A DNA stretch of 64,000 nucleotides from Natrialba sp. SSL1. GTDB taxonomy: Archaea; Halobacteriota; Halobacteria; Halobacteriales; Natrialbaceae. Under the pieces are notes generated by a model. The model ran no database searches and was not told the DNA's origin. It saw nothing but the letters and a program-made list of their open reading frames with translations. The first letter of the stretch is position 1, and each line of letters begins with the position of its first letter. The stretch covers positions 186,001 through 250,000 of the forward strand of contig NZ_MASN01000018.1 in assembly GCF_001861355.1 (NCBI RefSeq), given 5' to 3'. Position numbers and translations under genes: made by a program. Shown here in pieces: positions 35,246 to 43,353 of the stretch.

Positions 35246-36031
35246 ATGGACCTCGATCTCGACGACAACGCAGCGCTGGTAACCGCCTCCTCGAGTGGCC
35301 TCGGACTCGCAAGCGCCCACGCTCTCGCCTCAGAGGGCGCACACGTCGCCATCTGCGGGCGCGACGCCGACCGGCTCGCGGCCGCCCGCGACGATCTCGC
35401 CAACGCGGGATCGGGCCAGGTGCTCGCACTCGAGTGCGACCTAACCGACCCGAACGGAATCTCCCGGCTGGTTCGCCGAACCGTCGACGAGTTCGGCGGT
35501 CTCGACCACCTCGTGACCTCCGCGGGCGGGCCGCCGAGTACGACCTTTCTGGGGACGGACGAACAGGACTGGTACCAGGCGTACGACCTGCTGGTGATGA
35601 GTGTTGTCTGGACGGTCGAGGAAGCACACGCACAGCTACTCGAGTCCGATGTGGGCTCGATCACCTGTATCACCTCGACCACGGTGCGGGAGGTAACCGA
35701 CGGGCTGGTGCTGTCGAACTCCGTTCGGCGGGCCGTCGTCGGCCTCGTGAAGACGATTTCGCGCGAATTTGGACCCGAGATACGTGCCAACGCCGTTATG
35801 CCGGGGACGATCGAGACGCCACGGATCGAAGCACTCGTCGAGGCGGGTGTCGAGCGCGGCACGTACGCGGACTACGACGAGGGTATCACCGAACTCGCGG
35901 CCGAAATTCCACTGGAGCGGCTGGGTGAACCTGCCGAGTTCGGCGACGTGGTGGCGTTCCTCGCGAGCCCGCGGGCGAGTTTCGTCAACGGTGTGTCGGT
36001 GCCGATCGACGGCGGCTTGTTGCGGAGTTGA
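35246..36031 (+). CDS. Atypical short-chain dehydrogenase/reductase lacking the catalytic Tyr/Lys
   Basis: A 261-residue Rossmann-fold protein with the overall SDR layout: nucleotide-binding turn TASSSGLG at 13-20, CDLTDPNG near residue 72, TSAGGPP at about 92, and the C-terminal FLASPRASFVNGVSVPIDGG. Two features deviate. The TGxxxGxG motif has Ala for the first Gly, and where YxxxK should be the sequence reads LVLSNSVRRAV, without Tyr or Lys. This matches an SDR subgroup known to lack a perfect tetrad. Activity may be altered or absent. The ATG at 35246 gives the normal short N terminus. Confidence 0.88.
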   Translation: MDLDLDDNAALVTASSSGLGLASAHALASEGAHVAICGRDADRLAAARDDLANAGSGQVLALECDLTDPNGISRLVRRTVDEFGGLDHLVTSAGGPPSTTFLGTDEQDWYQAYDLLVMSVVWTVEEAHAQLLESDVGSITCITSTTVREVTDGLVLSNSVRRAVVGLVKTISREFGPEIRANAVMPGTIETPRIEALVEAGVERGTYADYDEGITELAAEIPLERLGEPAEFGDVVAFLASPRASFVNGVSVPIDGGLLRS

Positions 36032-36085
36032 TGCGAGAGTGGCGGAACCGTAACGCTCTCGGTCACTCTCCAGCGACTGGATCGT

Positions 36086-37090
36086 GTGTACCGCCCGGTC
36101 CAGTTCACCGGCTTCCTCGCCCTCCTCGCGACGCCCGCCGTGTTGCTCGCCAGCGTCCACGCCGCGCCGTCTGTCCTCCCGAGTGGGACGGATAGTCCCC
36201 ACCTCGGGGCGTACAGTCTCCACCTCGGGACGTACAGCCTCCAGCTCGGTGTCGTCCTCGTCGGCGCGGTCGCGGTCATCGCCGAACGGAATCGTGCCTT
36301 CAGCGCCGACTCCCTGGAAACTGACGCATTCGACCGAACCGACGCCACGAACGCGCTCGCCGTCACCGGCGGCGCGGTCGTCACCTACGGCGCGAGCGTG
36401 GTTGCTGAGCTTGGCCCGGTGCTCGCCTCCGCGCTCGTCGGCCTCCTCGCCGGACTCGCCCTCCCGCGCGTCGGTGCGCCCATCTACTGTGGCTCCTTCG
36501 TCGGGATGGCTTCTCCAGCAGTCTTCCCGGGATTCGAGTACGTCGCCGTTGCCGGCGCGATTTCGGGGCTCGCGTACGTCGCTACGACCGCCTCCTTCGG
36601 CGGCGTCGGCGGCAAACTCGGCACCATCGCGCTCTTTGGGTGTGTGGCGGCCGTCGCACTGACCGGACTCGAGTACGGCTCGCCGAGCGCGCCCGCCTGG
36701 GAACTCCTCCAGTTCGTCGTCCCGGTCGCCGTCGTGGGTGCAGTTGCAACCGTCCTGCTGAGCCTGGAACTCGAGTTGGGTCCGGTCGTGGGCTCGGGGC
36801 TCGTCGGCGTCGCTGCCGGCGTCGGCTTCCCGCTCGCACTGCCGGGCGAACTCGGTGCGACGCTCGCTGCGGTCGCGTTCTGTGCCTCCTTCGTCGGGAT
36901 GTCGAGTGCCGAGCGGTTGACGGTGGCCCACGTAGGTGCGGCCGGCGCGCTCTGCGGGCTCGTGTATCTTGCCGTGACGCCGGCGCTGACGGGTGCTGGT
37001 GGAAAGCTCGGAACGATCGCGTTCGTTTCCTGCGTCGCGCTGGTCGGGCTGGACGAACTGTTCGATGCGGTGAGAACGCGACGTCGATGA
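36086..37090 (+). CDS. Polytopic membrane protein with internal duplication
   Basis: A 334-residue Gly/Ala/Val-rich protein with about nine or ten transmembrane segments. Two related blocks are visible: about residues 133-185 (YCGSFVGMASPAVF ... GGVGGKLGTIALFGC) and 264-318 (FCASFVGMSSAERL ... GAGGKLGTIAFVSC). Each block starts with Cys-x-SFVGM and ends with GGKLGTIA, so the protein appears to be a tandem duplication, as in many transporters. A GTG at 36086 is the apparent start. Substrate unknown; I do not recognise a named family. Confidence 0.75.
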   Translation: MYRPVQFTGFLALLATPAVLLASVHAAPSVLPSGTDSPHLGAYSLHLGTYSLQLGVVLVGAVAVIAERNRAFSADSLETDAFDRTDATNALAVTGGAVVTYGASVVAELGPVLASALVGLLAGLALPRVGAPIYCGSFVGMASPAVFPGFEYVAVAGAISGLAYVATTASFGGVGGKLGTIALFGCVAAVALTGLEYGSPSAPAWELLQFVVPVAVVGAVATVLLSLELELGPVVGSGLVGVAAGVGFPLALPGELGATLAAVAFCASFVGMSSAERLTVAHVGAAGALCGLVYLAVTPALTGAGGKLGTIAFVSCVALVGLDELFDAVRTRRR

Positions 37091-37112
37091 CTCTGATAAC
37101 CGCGAAAACAGC

Positions 37113-37949
37113 TCAGTCAGCCGAAATCTGGCACGTCCCGTCGTAGGAGACGTCCTCGACCGACTGGATCGCCGGCTCGTCGCCACAGACCGGGCACGCC
37201 GGGTTCGGGTGCACGTCCACCGTCTCGAACGTCATGTCCATCGCATCGTAGAGCAGCAGGCGGCCCTCGAGTAGCTCACCCTTGCCGAGCAGGTACTTGA
37301 CGGCCTCGGTGGCCTGGATACAGCCGACGGTGCCGGGAAGCACGCCGAGCACGCCAGTTGTCGCACAGTCGGGAACGGTACCGGGCTCGGGTGCTTCGGG
37401 GAAGATACATCGGTAACACGGCGGCTCAGCGTCGCCGCCCCGATCGTTCGTGAACGTCGTCACCTGCCCCTCGAAGCGGTAGATTGCGCCGTGACAGAGC
37501 GGCGTCTCCGTGAGCACACAGTGGTCGTTGAGCAGGTAGCGCGTCGCGAAGTTGTCGCTCGCATCGAGGACGAGATCGTAGTCGGAGACGAGGTCGCCCA
37601 CGTTGTCAGCGGTCAGACGCGTCTCGTGGGCGTCGACGTCGATGTCGGGGTTGAGCGCCGCCACGTAGTCCGCCGCGCTCTCGACTTTCGGTCGGCCGAC
37701 ATCCTCGTCGCGGTGGACGATCTGCCGCTGCAGGTTCGAGCGCTCAACTACGTCATCGTCGACGATGCCGAGGCGGCCGACGCCGGCCGCGGCGAGGTAC
37801 TGAATCGCCGGCGCACCCAGTCCGCCCGCGCCGACGACGAGGATGCTGCCCTCGAGGAGCCGTTGCTGTCCCTCGGGACCGATTTCGTCCATGATTACGT
37901 GTCTCGAGTAGCGATCGAGTTGGGTCGCATCGAGGCGCAGGTCGCTCAT
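37113..37949 (-). CDS. ubaA: Ubiquitin-like activating enzyme E1 UbaA
   Basis: Adenylates SAMP ubiquitin-like proteins for protein sampylation, tRNA thiolation and molybdopterin synthesis. The 278-residue protein has the nucleotide-binding VVGAGGLGAPAIQYLAAAGVG (38-58), the ERSNLQRQ segment (69-76), zinc cysteines C178/C181 (CYRC) and C252/C255 (CPVC), and the likely catalytic C195 in VPDCATTGVLG. No rhodanese domain is fused, as in haloarchaea generally. The ATG at 37949 gives the typical MoeB-like N terminus. A TATA-like GATTTTTC lies about 28 nt upstream. Confidence 0.93.
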   Translation of the reverse strand: MSDLRLDATQLDRYSRHVIMDEIGPEGQQRLLEGSILVVGAGGLGAPAIQYLAAAGVGRLGIVDDDVVERSNLQRQIVHRDEDVGRPKVESAADYVAALNPDIDVDAHETRLTADNVGDLVSDYDLVLDASDNFATRYLLNDHCVLTETPLCHGAIYRFEGQVTTFTNDRGGDAEPPCYRCIFPEAPEPGTVPDCATTGVLGVLPGTVGCIQATEAVKYLLGKGELLEGRLLLYDAMDMTFETVDVHPNPACPVCGDEPAIQSVEDVSYDGTCQISAD

Positions 37950-38151
37950 GGGCGCTGTTTGGGGCGAGAGCGAGAAAAATCCGCGGGTCGCACACAGCGT
38001 TGTTGACAAGTGATAGGCTATTCAGACAGTTACCGACCAATTGTATTCTCCCTTCAGGTTACAACTCACGTATTGAGGTAGATTCTACAAAGAAACGGCA
38101 GTCTCTTCACCGACCCCATCACTTAAGACCATGCATGTCTTTGACACACTC

Positions 38152-38337
38152 ATGGCATCCGCACCCAATGGTGCCGGCGACGACGTTTTCGATCAATTCC
38201 TCACTGACCGCGGTCACGCCGTCGAACCACTCGAGTGGGAGGAGGAGTATAACAAGAAACAGTGTCCCGAATGTAGCGGTCTCCACGACCTCTCCGCGAG
38301 TACCTGTACCGTTTGTGGGTGGGAGCCAACACGGTAG
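38152..38337 (+). CDS. HVO_0416-type mini zinc-finger protein
   Basis: A 61-residue protein with two zinc knuckles, CPEC (near residue 38) and CTVC (near residue 53), preceded by DDVFDQFLTDRGH and WEEEYNKKQ. It matches a small haloarchaeal zinc-finger family recalled as HVO_0416-like. An upstream in-frame ATG at 38131 adds seven residues; the MASAPNGA start is favoured by the family pattern. Such proteins are thought to mediate RNA or protein contacts; the specific role is unknown. Confidence 0.8.
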   Translation: MASAPNGAGDDVFDQFLTDRGHAVEPLEWEEEYNKKQCPECSGLHDLSASTCTVCGWEPTR

Positions 38338-38581
38338 GCGACGATACCCGGCTACCGATTCCGTTCTTTTGACGCCGAGATTCCGATCCGAGAGCGGTGT
38401 CGCTGTTGGATGATTCCACTGAGTGGCCCCCAATTGCCTTCCTCTCCTGCTATTCAGTTCCGGTGTCCTGTTTGCCGCTATCTGCTATCTACTGTCTGCT
38501 CTCCCCGACGATACCGACTCGAACCGCCTGGCTACACGACACCCTCGCACCCGACCAATTCGGTAATCTTCCGGTAATTTC

Positions 38582-38596
38582 CGCCATCTAATGGCG
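38582..38596. promoter_or_regulatory. Perfect inverted repeat next to the DUF7563 gene TATA box
   Basis: CGCCAT-CTA-ATGGCG: 6-bp arms and 3-nt spacer, ending four bases before the TATA box. In archaea, the site just upstream of TATA is the BRE, where an activator or repressor can act. Operator function is inference. Confidence 0.45.
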
Positions 38597-38600
38597 ATAG

Positions 38601-38608
38601 AATTATAA
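38601..38608 (+). promoter_or_regulatory. TATA box of the DUF7563 gene
   Basis: AATTATAA, 36-43 nt upstream of the ATG at 38644, implying a leader of about 10 nt. Confidence 0.55.
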
Positions 38609-38643
38609 TGTGGTCCGTTCCAACACGTCATTCGAGAAGCATC

Positions 38644-38802
38644 ATGCCGGAATGCCAGAACTGTGGGAACTTCGTAACCGATGCATACGCTCGCGTCTTC
38701 ACGCCGCGGGGGGTCGACGATCCCCGCGTCTGCCCGGAGTGTGAGGACAAGATCCGCGACGGTGCCGACGTTCGAACCGCCCGTTCGTCGCGAAACACGT
38801 GA
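38644..38802 (+). CDS. DUF7563-like mini zinc-finger protein
   Basis: A 52-residue protein: MPECQNCGNFVTDAYARVF, then VCPECEDK. The two CxxC knuckles form one zinc site. The family, recalled as DUF7563, is highly conserved in haloarchaea. It is shorter than usual annotation limits but well supported by the TATA box and codon use. The frame is open 12 codons further upstream, but that extension lies over the TATA box. Function unknown. Confidence 0.85.
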   Translation: MPECQNCGNFVTDAYARVFTPRGVDDPRVCPECEDKIRDGADVRTARSSRNT

Positions 38803-38956
38803 TCCCGCTTCGTTCATCACGAACCGCCTGAATCGTCCGTCACACCGCCCCACCGTTTTCGAGCGACCAGACCGCCGACAGAGCCGGCAGACAGTCCCTC
38901 TCGCGGTCGCGGAGAACCCACGTGACTTATGGGTGTCGCGACCCTGAACAGGGATA

Positions 38957-40822
38957 ATGGCTACCACGGAGACGAAGGTGACCCGGCTGTTCGGTGGACC
39001 GGGGAGCGGGAAGACCACCGCGCTTCTCGACCACGTCGAAGAGATTCTCGAGCAGGACGACGTTACGTTCCGGGACATCCTCGTCGTTTCGTACACGCGA
39101 GCGGCAGCACAGGAGATTCGCGAACGGCTGGCAGAGCGACTCGACGAAAGCCCGCGTGCGCTGCAAGGCAACGTCTGTACCATGCACGCGAAGGCGTACG
39201 ATCTTCTCGATCTCTCTCGAAGCGACGTCATCGGTGAATCCGACAAGGAGGAGTTCTGCGAGGAGTACGGACTCGAGTTCGAAGACGAGTACAGCGGGGC
39301 CGGCCGCCGGACCGCTCGTTCGACGACGATCGGAAACAAGATTATCGCGACGAGTCAGTGGCTCCAGCGAACCCGCCGAGAGGTATCAGACTGGTACGAC
39401 GTGCCGTTCCAGTGGGACGACGAGGAGGTTCGCCTTCCGCCGGAGATCGACGATCACGCCCAGGAGGGCAACAAGTACACGCCGACCTGGCCCTCCGACG
39501 ACGACCGGATCGACGTCCCAGAGGCCATCCGCGGGTGGCGCTCCTACAAGGGCGAACAGGGCAAGATCGGCTTCGCCGACATGCTCGAACGGGTCAAGCA
39601 GCGCTCGCTGCTCCCGAGCGTCGACTACCTGGTGATCGACGAGTTCCAGGACATCACGACGCTGCAGTACGACGTCTACGAGGAGTGGAAACCGCACATG
39701 GACCAGGTGCTGATCGCCGGCGACGACGACCAGGTCGTCTACTCCTGGCAAGGCGCAGACCCAGCCCTGCTGCTCGAGGAGGAAGTCGACGAGGACATCA
39801 TCCTGCCGAACTCCTACCGACTGCCCTCGAACGTCCTCAACGCGGTCAACCAGGAGATTCGCCACATCGAGCACCGGAAGGACAAGGACCTGAAGCCGCG
39901 CAAGGAAGGCGGCGCAGTTGAGGCCCGGCGCAACGCCTCGATGCTCGACGTCGTCCGCATGGTTCGGCGCACCCTCGCCTCGGGCGACGGCACCATCATG
40001 ATCCTCTTCCGGGCGCGCTACCAGATGTTCCAGTTCATCGATGAGTTCATCACGGAGGGTGTCCCGTTCACGTCGCTGACGGACCAGCGGATGTGGACCG
40101 ACCGTCTTACCCAGTACGTCCGCGCCGTCGAAGCGATCGACCGCGGTGACGACGTAACTGGACTCCAGGCACGGCGTGTCGCAGACATGCTTCAGGAGTC
40201 GGCGTTCGGCACCAAAGAGCGCGACGACCTGTTCGATACGATCGACGAGCGCCAAGAGGAGGCCGGTATCGACGACCTGCAGGAGCTCATGATTCCCGCG
40301 TCGGTTATCGAAGACCACGCGCCGTTCATGCCCGGCCCCGAATCCGCATCCGATATGGTGCGGAAAGTGACGAACTTCCAGAAGAAGAGCATTCGCGCGT
40401 ACTTCGCCATCGGCGAGTACGCCGGCATGGACACCGACCGCGTCCGCGTCGGCACCATTCACTCCGCGAAGGGTCGCGAGGCAGACCACGTTATCGTCGG
40501 CACTGACCTGACCGAGAAGGTCGTCGAGCAGATGGTCGCAACGGTCGACGACCCCACGGATGTCCCGGGCGTCGAGGAGTTCACCAAGACCACCTCACCC
40601 GTCCCAGTCCTGACGGACAACGAACGGCGCGTCTTCTACGTCGGCATGTCCCGCGCCCGCGAACGCCTCGTAATGCTCGAGAACCTGGTCGACGGCGCGC
40701 CGACGTTGCCGATCGACGTCCTGCTCCACAACGAACTCACCGAGACCCCACTCGAGGACCTCATCGAAGAGGCCCAGCAGCCTGCCGAGAGCGGCGAGGA
40801 ACTCGAGGCCGAAGCGCCCTGA
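38957..40822 (+). CDS. UvrD/Rep-type superfamily 1 DNA helicase
   Basis: A 621-residue ATP-dependent DNA helicase. Motifs in order: Walker A GGPGSGKT at 13-20, Ia VVSYTRAAAQEI at about 45, II VIDEFQDI at about 230, III AGDDDQVVYSWQGAD at about 255, V TIHSAKGREADHVI at about 500 and VI VGMSRARERL at about 561. The order and the QxxR-like VI motif fit the UvrD/Rep branch. It lacks long 1B/2B insertions of bacterial UvrD (about 720 aa). A role in repair or replication restart is likely. The next gene starts 15 nt after the stop. Confidence 0.93.
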   Translation: MATTETKVTRLFGGPGSGKTTALLDHVEEILEQDDVTFRDILVVSYTRAAAQEIRERLAERLDESPRALQGNVCTMHAKAYDLLDLSRSDVIGESDKEEFCEEYGLEFEDEYSGAGRRTARSTTIGNKIIATSQWLQRTRREVSDWYDVPFQWDDEEVRLPPEIDDHAQEGNKYTPTWPSDDDRIDVPEAIRGWRSYKGEQGKIGFADMLERVKQRSLLPSVDYLVIDEFQDITTLQYDVYEEWKPHMDQVLIAGDDDQVVYSWQGADPALLLEEEVDEDIILPNSYRLPSNVLNAVNQEIRHIEHRKDKDLKPRKEGGAVEARRNASMLDVVRMVRRTLASGDGTIMILFRARYQMFQFIDEFITEGVPFTSLTDQRMWTDRLTQYVRAVEAIDRGDDVTGLQARRVADMLQESAFGTKERDDLFDTIDERQEEAGIDDLQELMIPASVIEDHAPFMPGPESASDMVRKVTNFQKKSIRAYFAIGEYAGMDTDRVRVGTIHSAKGREADHVIVGTDLTEKVVEQMVATVDDPTDVPGVEEFTKTTSPVPVLTDNERRVFYVGMSRARERLVMLENLVDGAPTLPIDVLLHNELTETPLEDLIEEAQQPAESGEELEAEAP

Positions 40823-40837
40823 GTCTGGGAGGCGACT

Positions 40838-42073
40838 GTGACAGACACCGACGGCGCTTCCGACTCACCAGCGACGACACCGACCAGCATCGCGCTCATC
40901 GACGAAGCGCTCACACAGCGAGAGGCCGCCGCGTTCGTTCACGTCGGCTTCGCACGTGAGCCAGCGATTCAGTACTGTCTCGACCGTTACGGACAGGAGG
41001 CTGTACGCGATGACCGGCACACCCTCTCGCCAGCGGATGCTGACCTCATCGCGCTCTCGTGCGACGGCGAGCGCTGGGAGGTCCGGAGTCGACCACGAAA
41101 GCCGGGGCGAGGTGAGTCAGAGACGCACCCCGCCTCACAACTTGCATCGACGCTCGCAGATCGCCACGGCTCCGCGACGGTGCTAACACCTGCGACGATC
41201 CCGCACGATGCGGCACTATATCTCGAAAACGCCGGACTCACACTGGCCTCGACGGACGTACTCGAGCGTGCCCGTGCGAACAAGACGGCGAGCGAGCGAG
41301 CGCGGATCGAGACCGCACAGGCAGCTGCCCGTGCGGGCATTCGCCGGGCGGCCGCCGTCCTCGCGGACGCGGCGGTCGTCGACGGCGAACTCGTTAGCGG
41401 CGATGATGCGAGCGAACCAGTTCGCGACGATGATGCTGGCGAGCCGATCACACCAGACCGCCTCCGGATCGAAGTTGACGAGGCGATCGTTTCGGCCGGC
41501 GCGTACCCCGCCGGCAACACCGCGATCAGTCCCGAGAGCGACCCCGAACGGATCCCGTCGACGGCCGACACAGCCGACACGCCGCTTCGCCCCGGCGATC
41601 CGATCGTCATCCGAACCGCACCGCGCGAACCCGGCGGCTACCACGGCGGCCTCGTCAGGACGCTCGTCGTCGACGGCGACGGCGGCCGCGAGCGCCGAGC
41701 GCACGTCGGCGCCACCCAGTCGTTTCGCTCGGCCAGCGCCATGCTGACCGCCGACACAGAAACCGTGGGCGCCGTCGAAGCCGACCTCGAGGCCGAAGTC
41801 CGTTCGTTCGGCTTCGAAGACGCCGACGCCGTCGACACGAGCGTTGGGGGCGTCGGACTGGCGGCACTCGAGTCCCCCTGCAAACTGACCGGCGAAATCG
41901 AGCCGGGAAGTGTGGTGCAACTCGAGTCGGCTGTACGCGTCGAGGAGGGGGTGTGGCTCCGAATTGCGGATGTGCTGGCACGCGGTCGTGACCAAGATCA
42001 GGATGGGAAGAGACCGGAGTGGCTGGCACCGCTGTCGCGGTCGCTGGATCCGGAGACGGTGCGCGAGTCGTAG
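40838..42073 (+). CDS. Degenerate M24 (creatinase-fold) protein, probably inactive as a metallopeptidase
   Basis: A 411-residue protein with the two-domain layout of M24 proteins: N-terminal creatinase-like domain (1-140), then ARANKTASERARIETAQAAARAG and the pita-bread domain. The metal ligands are mostly lost. The usual D...D pair in GYxxDxxRT reads GYHGGLVRT. The HGxG motif reads VGGVGL. HExP reads LESP, and the final RIED reads RIAD. Only one glutamate (QLES) remains in place. A Shine-Dalgarno GGAGG precedes the GTG start. It is coupled to the helicase by a 15-nt gap, so a binding or regulatory role is possible. Confidence 0.85.
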   Translation: MTDTDGASDSPATTPTSIALIDEALTQREAAAFVHVGFAREPAIQYCLDRYGQEAVRDDRHTLSPADADLIALSCDGERWEVRSRPRKPGRGESETHPASQLASTLADRHGSATVLTPATIPHDAALYLENAGLTLASTDVLERARANKTASERARIETAQAAARAGIRRAAAVLADAAVVDGELVSGDDASEPVRDDDAGEPITPDRLRIEVDEAIVSAGAYPAGNTAISPESDPERIPSTADTADTPLRPGDPIVIRTAPREPGGYHGGLVRTLVVDGDGGRERRAHVGATQSFRSASAMLTADTETVGAVEADLEAEVRSFGFEDADAVDTSVGGVGLAALESPCKLTGEIEPGSVVQLESAVRVEEGVWLRIADVLARGRDQDQDGKRPEWLAPLSRSLDPETVRES

Positions 42074-42254
42074 GTTGGGCGCGTTGCGTACTGGCTCGGT
42101 TGGCTCTGTTGAAATTCTCAATACCCTCAAGAACGTTGGGGGCATTGGTCTGGAGTCGGTGTGTGACACCACCTGAGACCGAGTATCCCTGGGAGTGCGA
42201 GTCTGATGTGGCCGTCTGTGCGTATGTAATCGGCGGGGTTCGCGAGATGCGCCG

Positions 42255-42572
42255 TCAGGACTCGCGCCACTTGTGGCCACACTCGACGCAGGTGAACAGC
42301 CGAACCTCGTAGGAGCCGCCCGGCTTCGGCATCACCTCGTAGTAGGCCCGATCGCTGTCACAGTCGTCCGCCCGACAGGGCTCCTGCATCGTCTCGGCGG
42401 AGCCCTGGGTCGCGTCAGCCACGGCGGGTGCCCCGTCGTCTCGCTGTCCATCCTGGGTCGCCATCGCCGCTTCTGCTTGTGAGTCCCGCGGCTCCTCGTT
42501 CTCACACGAGCGACACACCCACGTGTCGTCCTCCGTGTGCATTATCGAACCACACTCGTCACAGAATTGCAT
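42255..42572 (-). CDS. RPB9/TFS-like zinc-ribbon transcription protein lacking the acidic tip
   Basis: A 105-residue protein with two zinc ribbons: C4, C7, C20, C23, and C66, C71, C95, C98 with the WRES ending of TFS. They are joined by an acidic linker (25-64). True TFS inserts an Asp-Glu dipeptide into the polymerase active site to stimulate RNA cleavage; at the equivalent tip (residues 83-87) this protein reads KPGGS. It may be a structural RPB9-like or inhibitory paralogue. The ATG at 42572 gives the MQFCDECGS N terminus seen in RPB9/RPC11 proteins. Confidence 0.85.
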   Translation of the reverse strand: MQFCDECGSIMHTEDDTWVCRSCENEEPRDSQAEAAMATQDGQRDDGAPAVADATQGSAETMQEPCRADDCDSDRAYYEVMPKPGGSYEVRLFTCVECGHKWRES

Positions 42573-42754
42573 ATAACGGAGGAATACACGGTTGTCGAGT
42601 ATATGTGTTAACTTCCGATCCGTTGTGGATTTCAGGCAACTGCTCATGCTGACTGTACTACGTTATCGAAGCGGCAACAGGCAACGTTTGACCTTGCCTG
42701 ACACCGATACTGATTGAACGGGTCAACAAAGCCGCTTGGCTGCGTTTCGGCGGG

Positions 42755-42934
42755 CTATTGCTCCTCGTCGGCTTCCTCCGCATCAGTTACTGCGGGTGCA
42801 TCGTCGCTAGCTGGGGACGCCCGGTCGTCACTGCTCTGCTCTGCAGTAGCGCCCCGGAATCGACCGTATACCGAGACAGCGGTGTCGACGACGAGTTCGC
42901 CGGCTCTGAGTGCCGCAACGACCAGATCGGCCAT
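42755..42934 (-). CDS. Small acidic protein, coupled to the upstream membrane gene
   Basis: A 59-residue protein, too short for most automatic cut-offs. Residues 1-28 are an amphipathic or weakly hydrophobic helix (MADLVVAALRAGELVVDTAVSV, given in part), the rest an acidic disordered tail. Its ATG overlaps the stop of the preceding gene by one base (TGATG), which strongly suggests coupled translation. Codon third positions are GC-rich. Family not recognised. Confidence 0.65.
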   Translation of the reverse strand: MADLVVAALRAGELVVDTAVSVYGRFRGATAEQSSDDRASPASDDAPAVTDAEEADEEQ

Positions 42935-43230
42935 CAGTCACCCTCATCGTTGGTCGTAACGCTGGTCGAATCGGTGGGTGTGTCGTCGTCCGACTCTGAC
43001 TCTGGATCTCCGATGACGGTGCCCGCCGCGCGCTTGGCCACGAGACCCGGCACATCCGAGGGCATCGTGAGCCAGCGCTCGACGACGACGAGCCCGATTG
43101 CAAGCCCGATGAGAATTCCACCCGTGCCCGCATCGCCACGAACGACGACGAACTCGAGTCCGGCGAGCCCAGCGGGGAGTGCGAGGATAAGGACGCCGGC
43201 GAGTTTGATCGTATCGATGATCCCAGCCAT
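42934..43230 (-). CDS. Small membrane protein with two hydrophobic segments
   Basis: A 98-residue protein: residues 5-30 and 38-55 are hydrophobic, with GLAGLEFVVVRGDAGTG between them; the C-terminal 40 residues are polar and acidic. ATG at 43230 (five codons inside the longest frame) gives the MAGIIDTIKLAG N terminus. It forms a two-gene unit with the 59-aa protein downstream and is divergent from riboflavin synthase. Function unknown. Confidence 0.75.
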   Translation of the reverse strand: MAGIIDTIKLAGVLILALPAGLAGLEFVVVRGDAGTGGILIGLAIGLVVVERWLTMPSDVPGLVAKRAAGTVIGDPESESDDDTPTDSTSVTTNDEGD

Positions 43231-43325
43231 GTGGCGGTGATACACCCGAACAGACCAAAAGGGCAGCGACGAGCACCCGCTACCCCATCATCACAGAAGT
43301 GGAACGCATATCGGGATCAGAATGT

Positions 43326-43333
43326 CTTTATCC
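43326..43333 (+). promoter_or_regulatory. TATA box of the riboflavin synthase gene
   Basis: CTTTATCC, 21-28 nt upstream of the ATG at 43354; selects that start and fits a leaderless transcript. No FMN riboswitch-like structure is visible, as expected for archaea. Confidence 0.55.
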
Positions 43334-43353
43334 GTCGGCTGGTATCGTCGAGT

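Larger units (their letters stand above)
38338..38643. other. 306-nt intergenic region between two mini zinc-finger genes
   Basis: No gene is seen. It contains a T-rich run at 38367-38370 after the first gene, a pyrimidine-rich CTATCTGCTATCTACTGTCTGC repeat-like stretch (about 38478-38500, described here in part), a duplicated TTCCGGTAAT-like word at 38560-38580, an inverted repeat at 38582-38596 and a TATA box at 38601-38608. Confidence 0.5.

Noticed and set aside
35636-37186. 516-codon open frame antisense to the SDR and membrane protein genes
   Set aside because: Arg/Asp/Gly-rich text typical of shadow frames, spanning two supported genes.
42714-43240. Plus-strand frames over the small membrane gene pair
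   Set aside because: Low-complexity Ser/Thr text; the minus-strand pair has coupled start and stop and a clear TM pattern.
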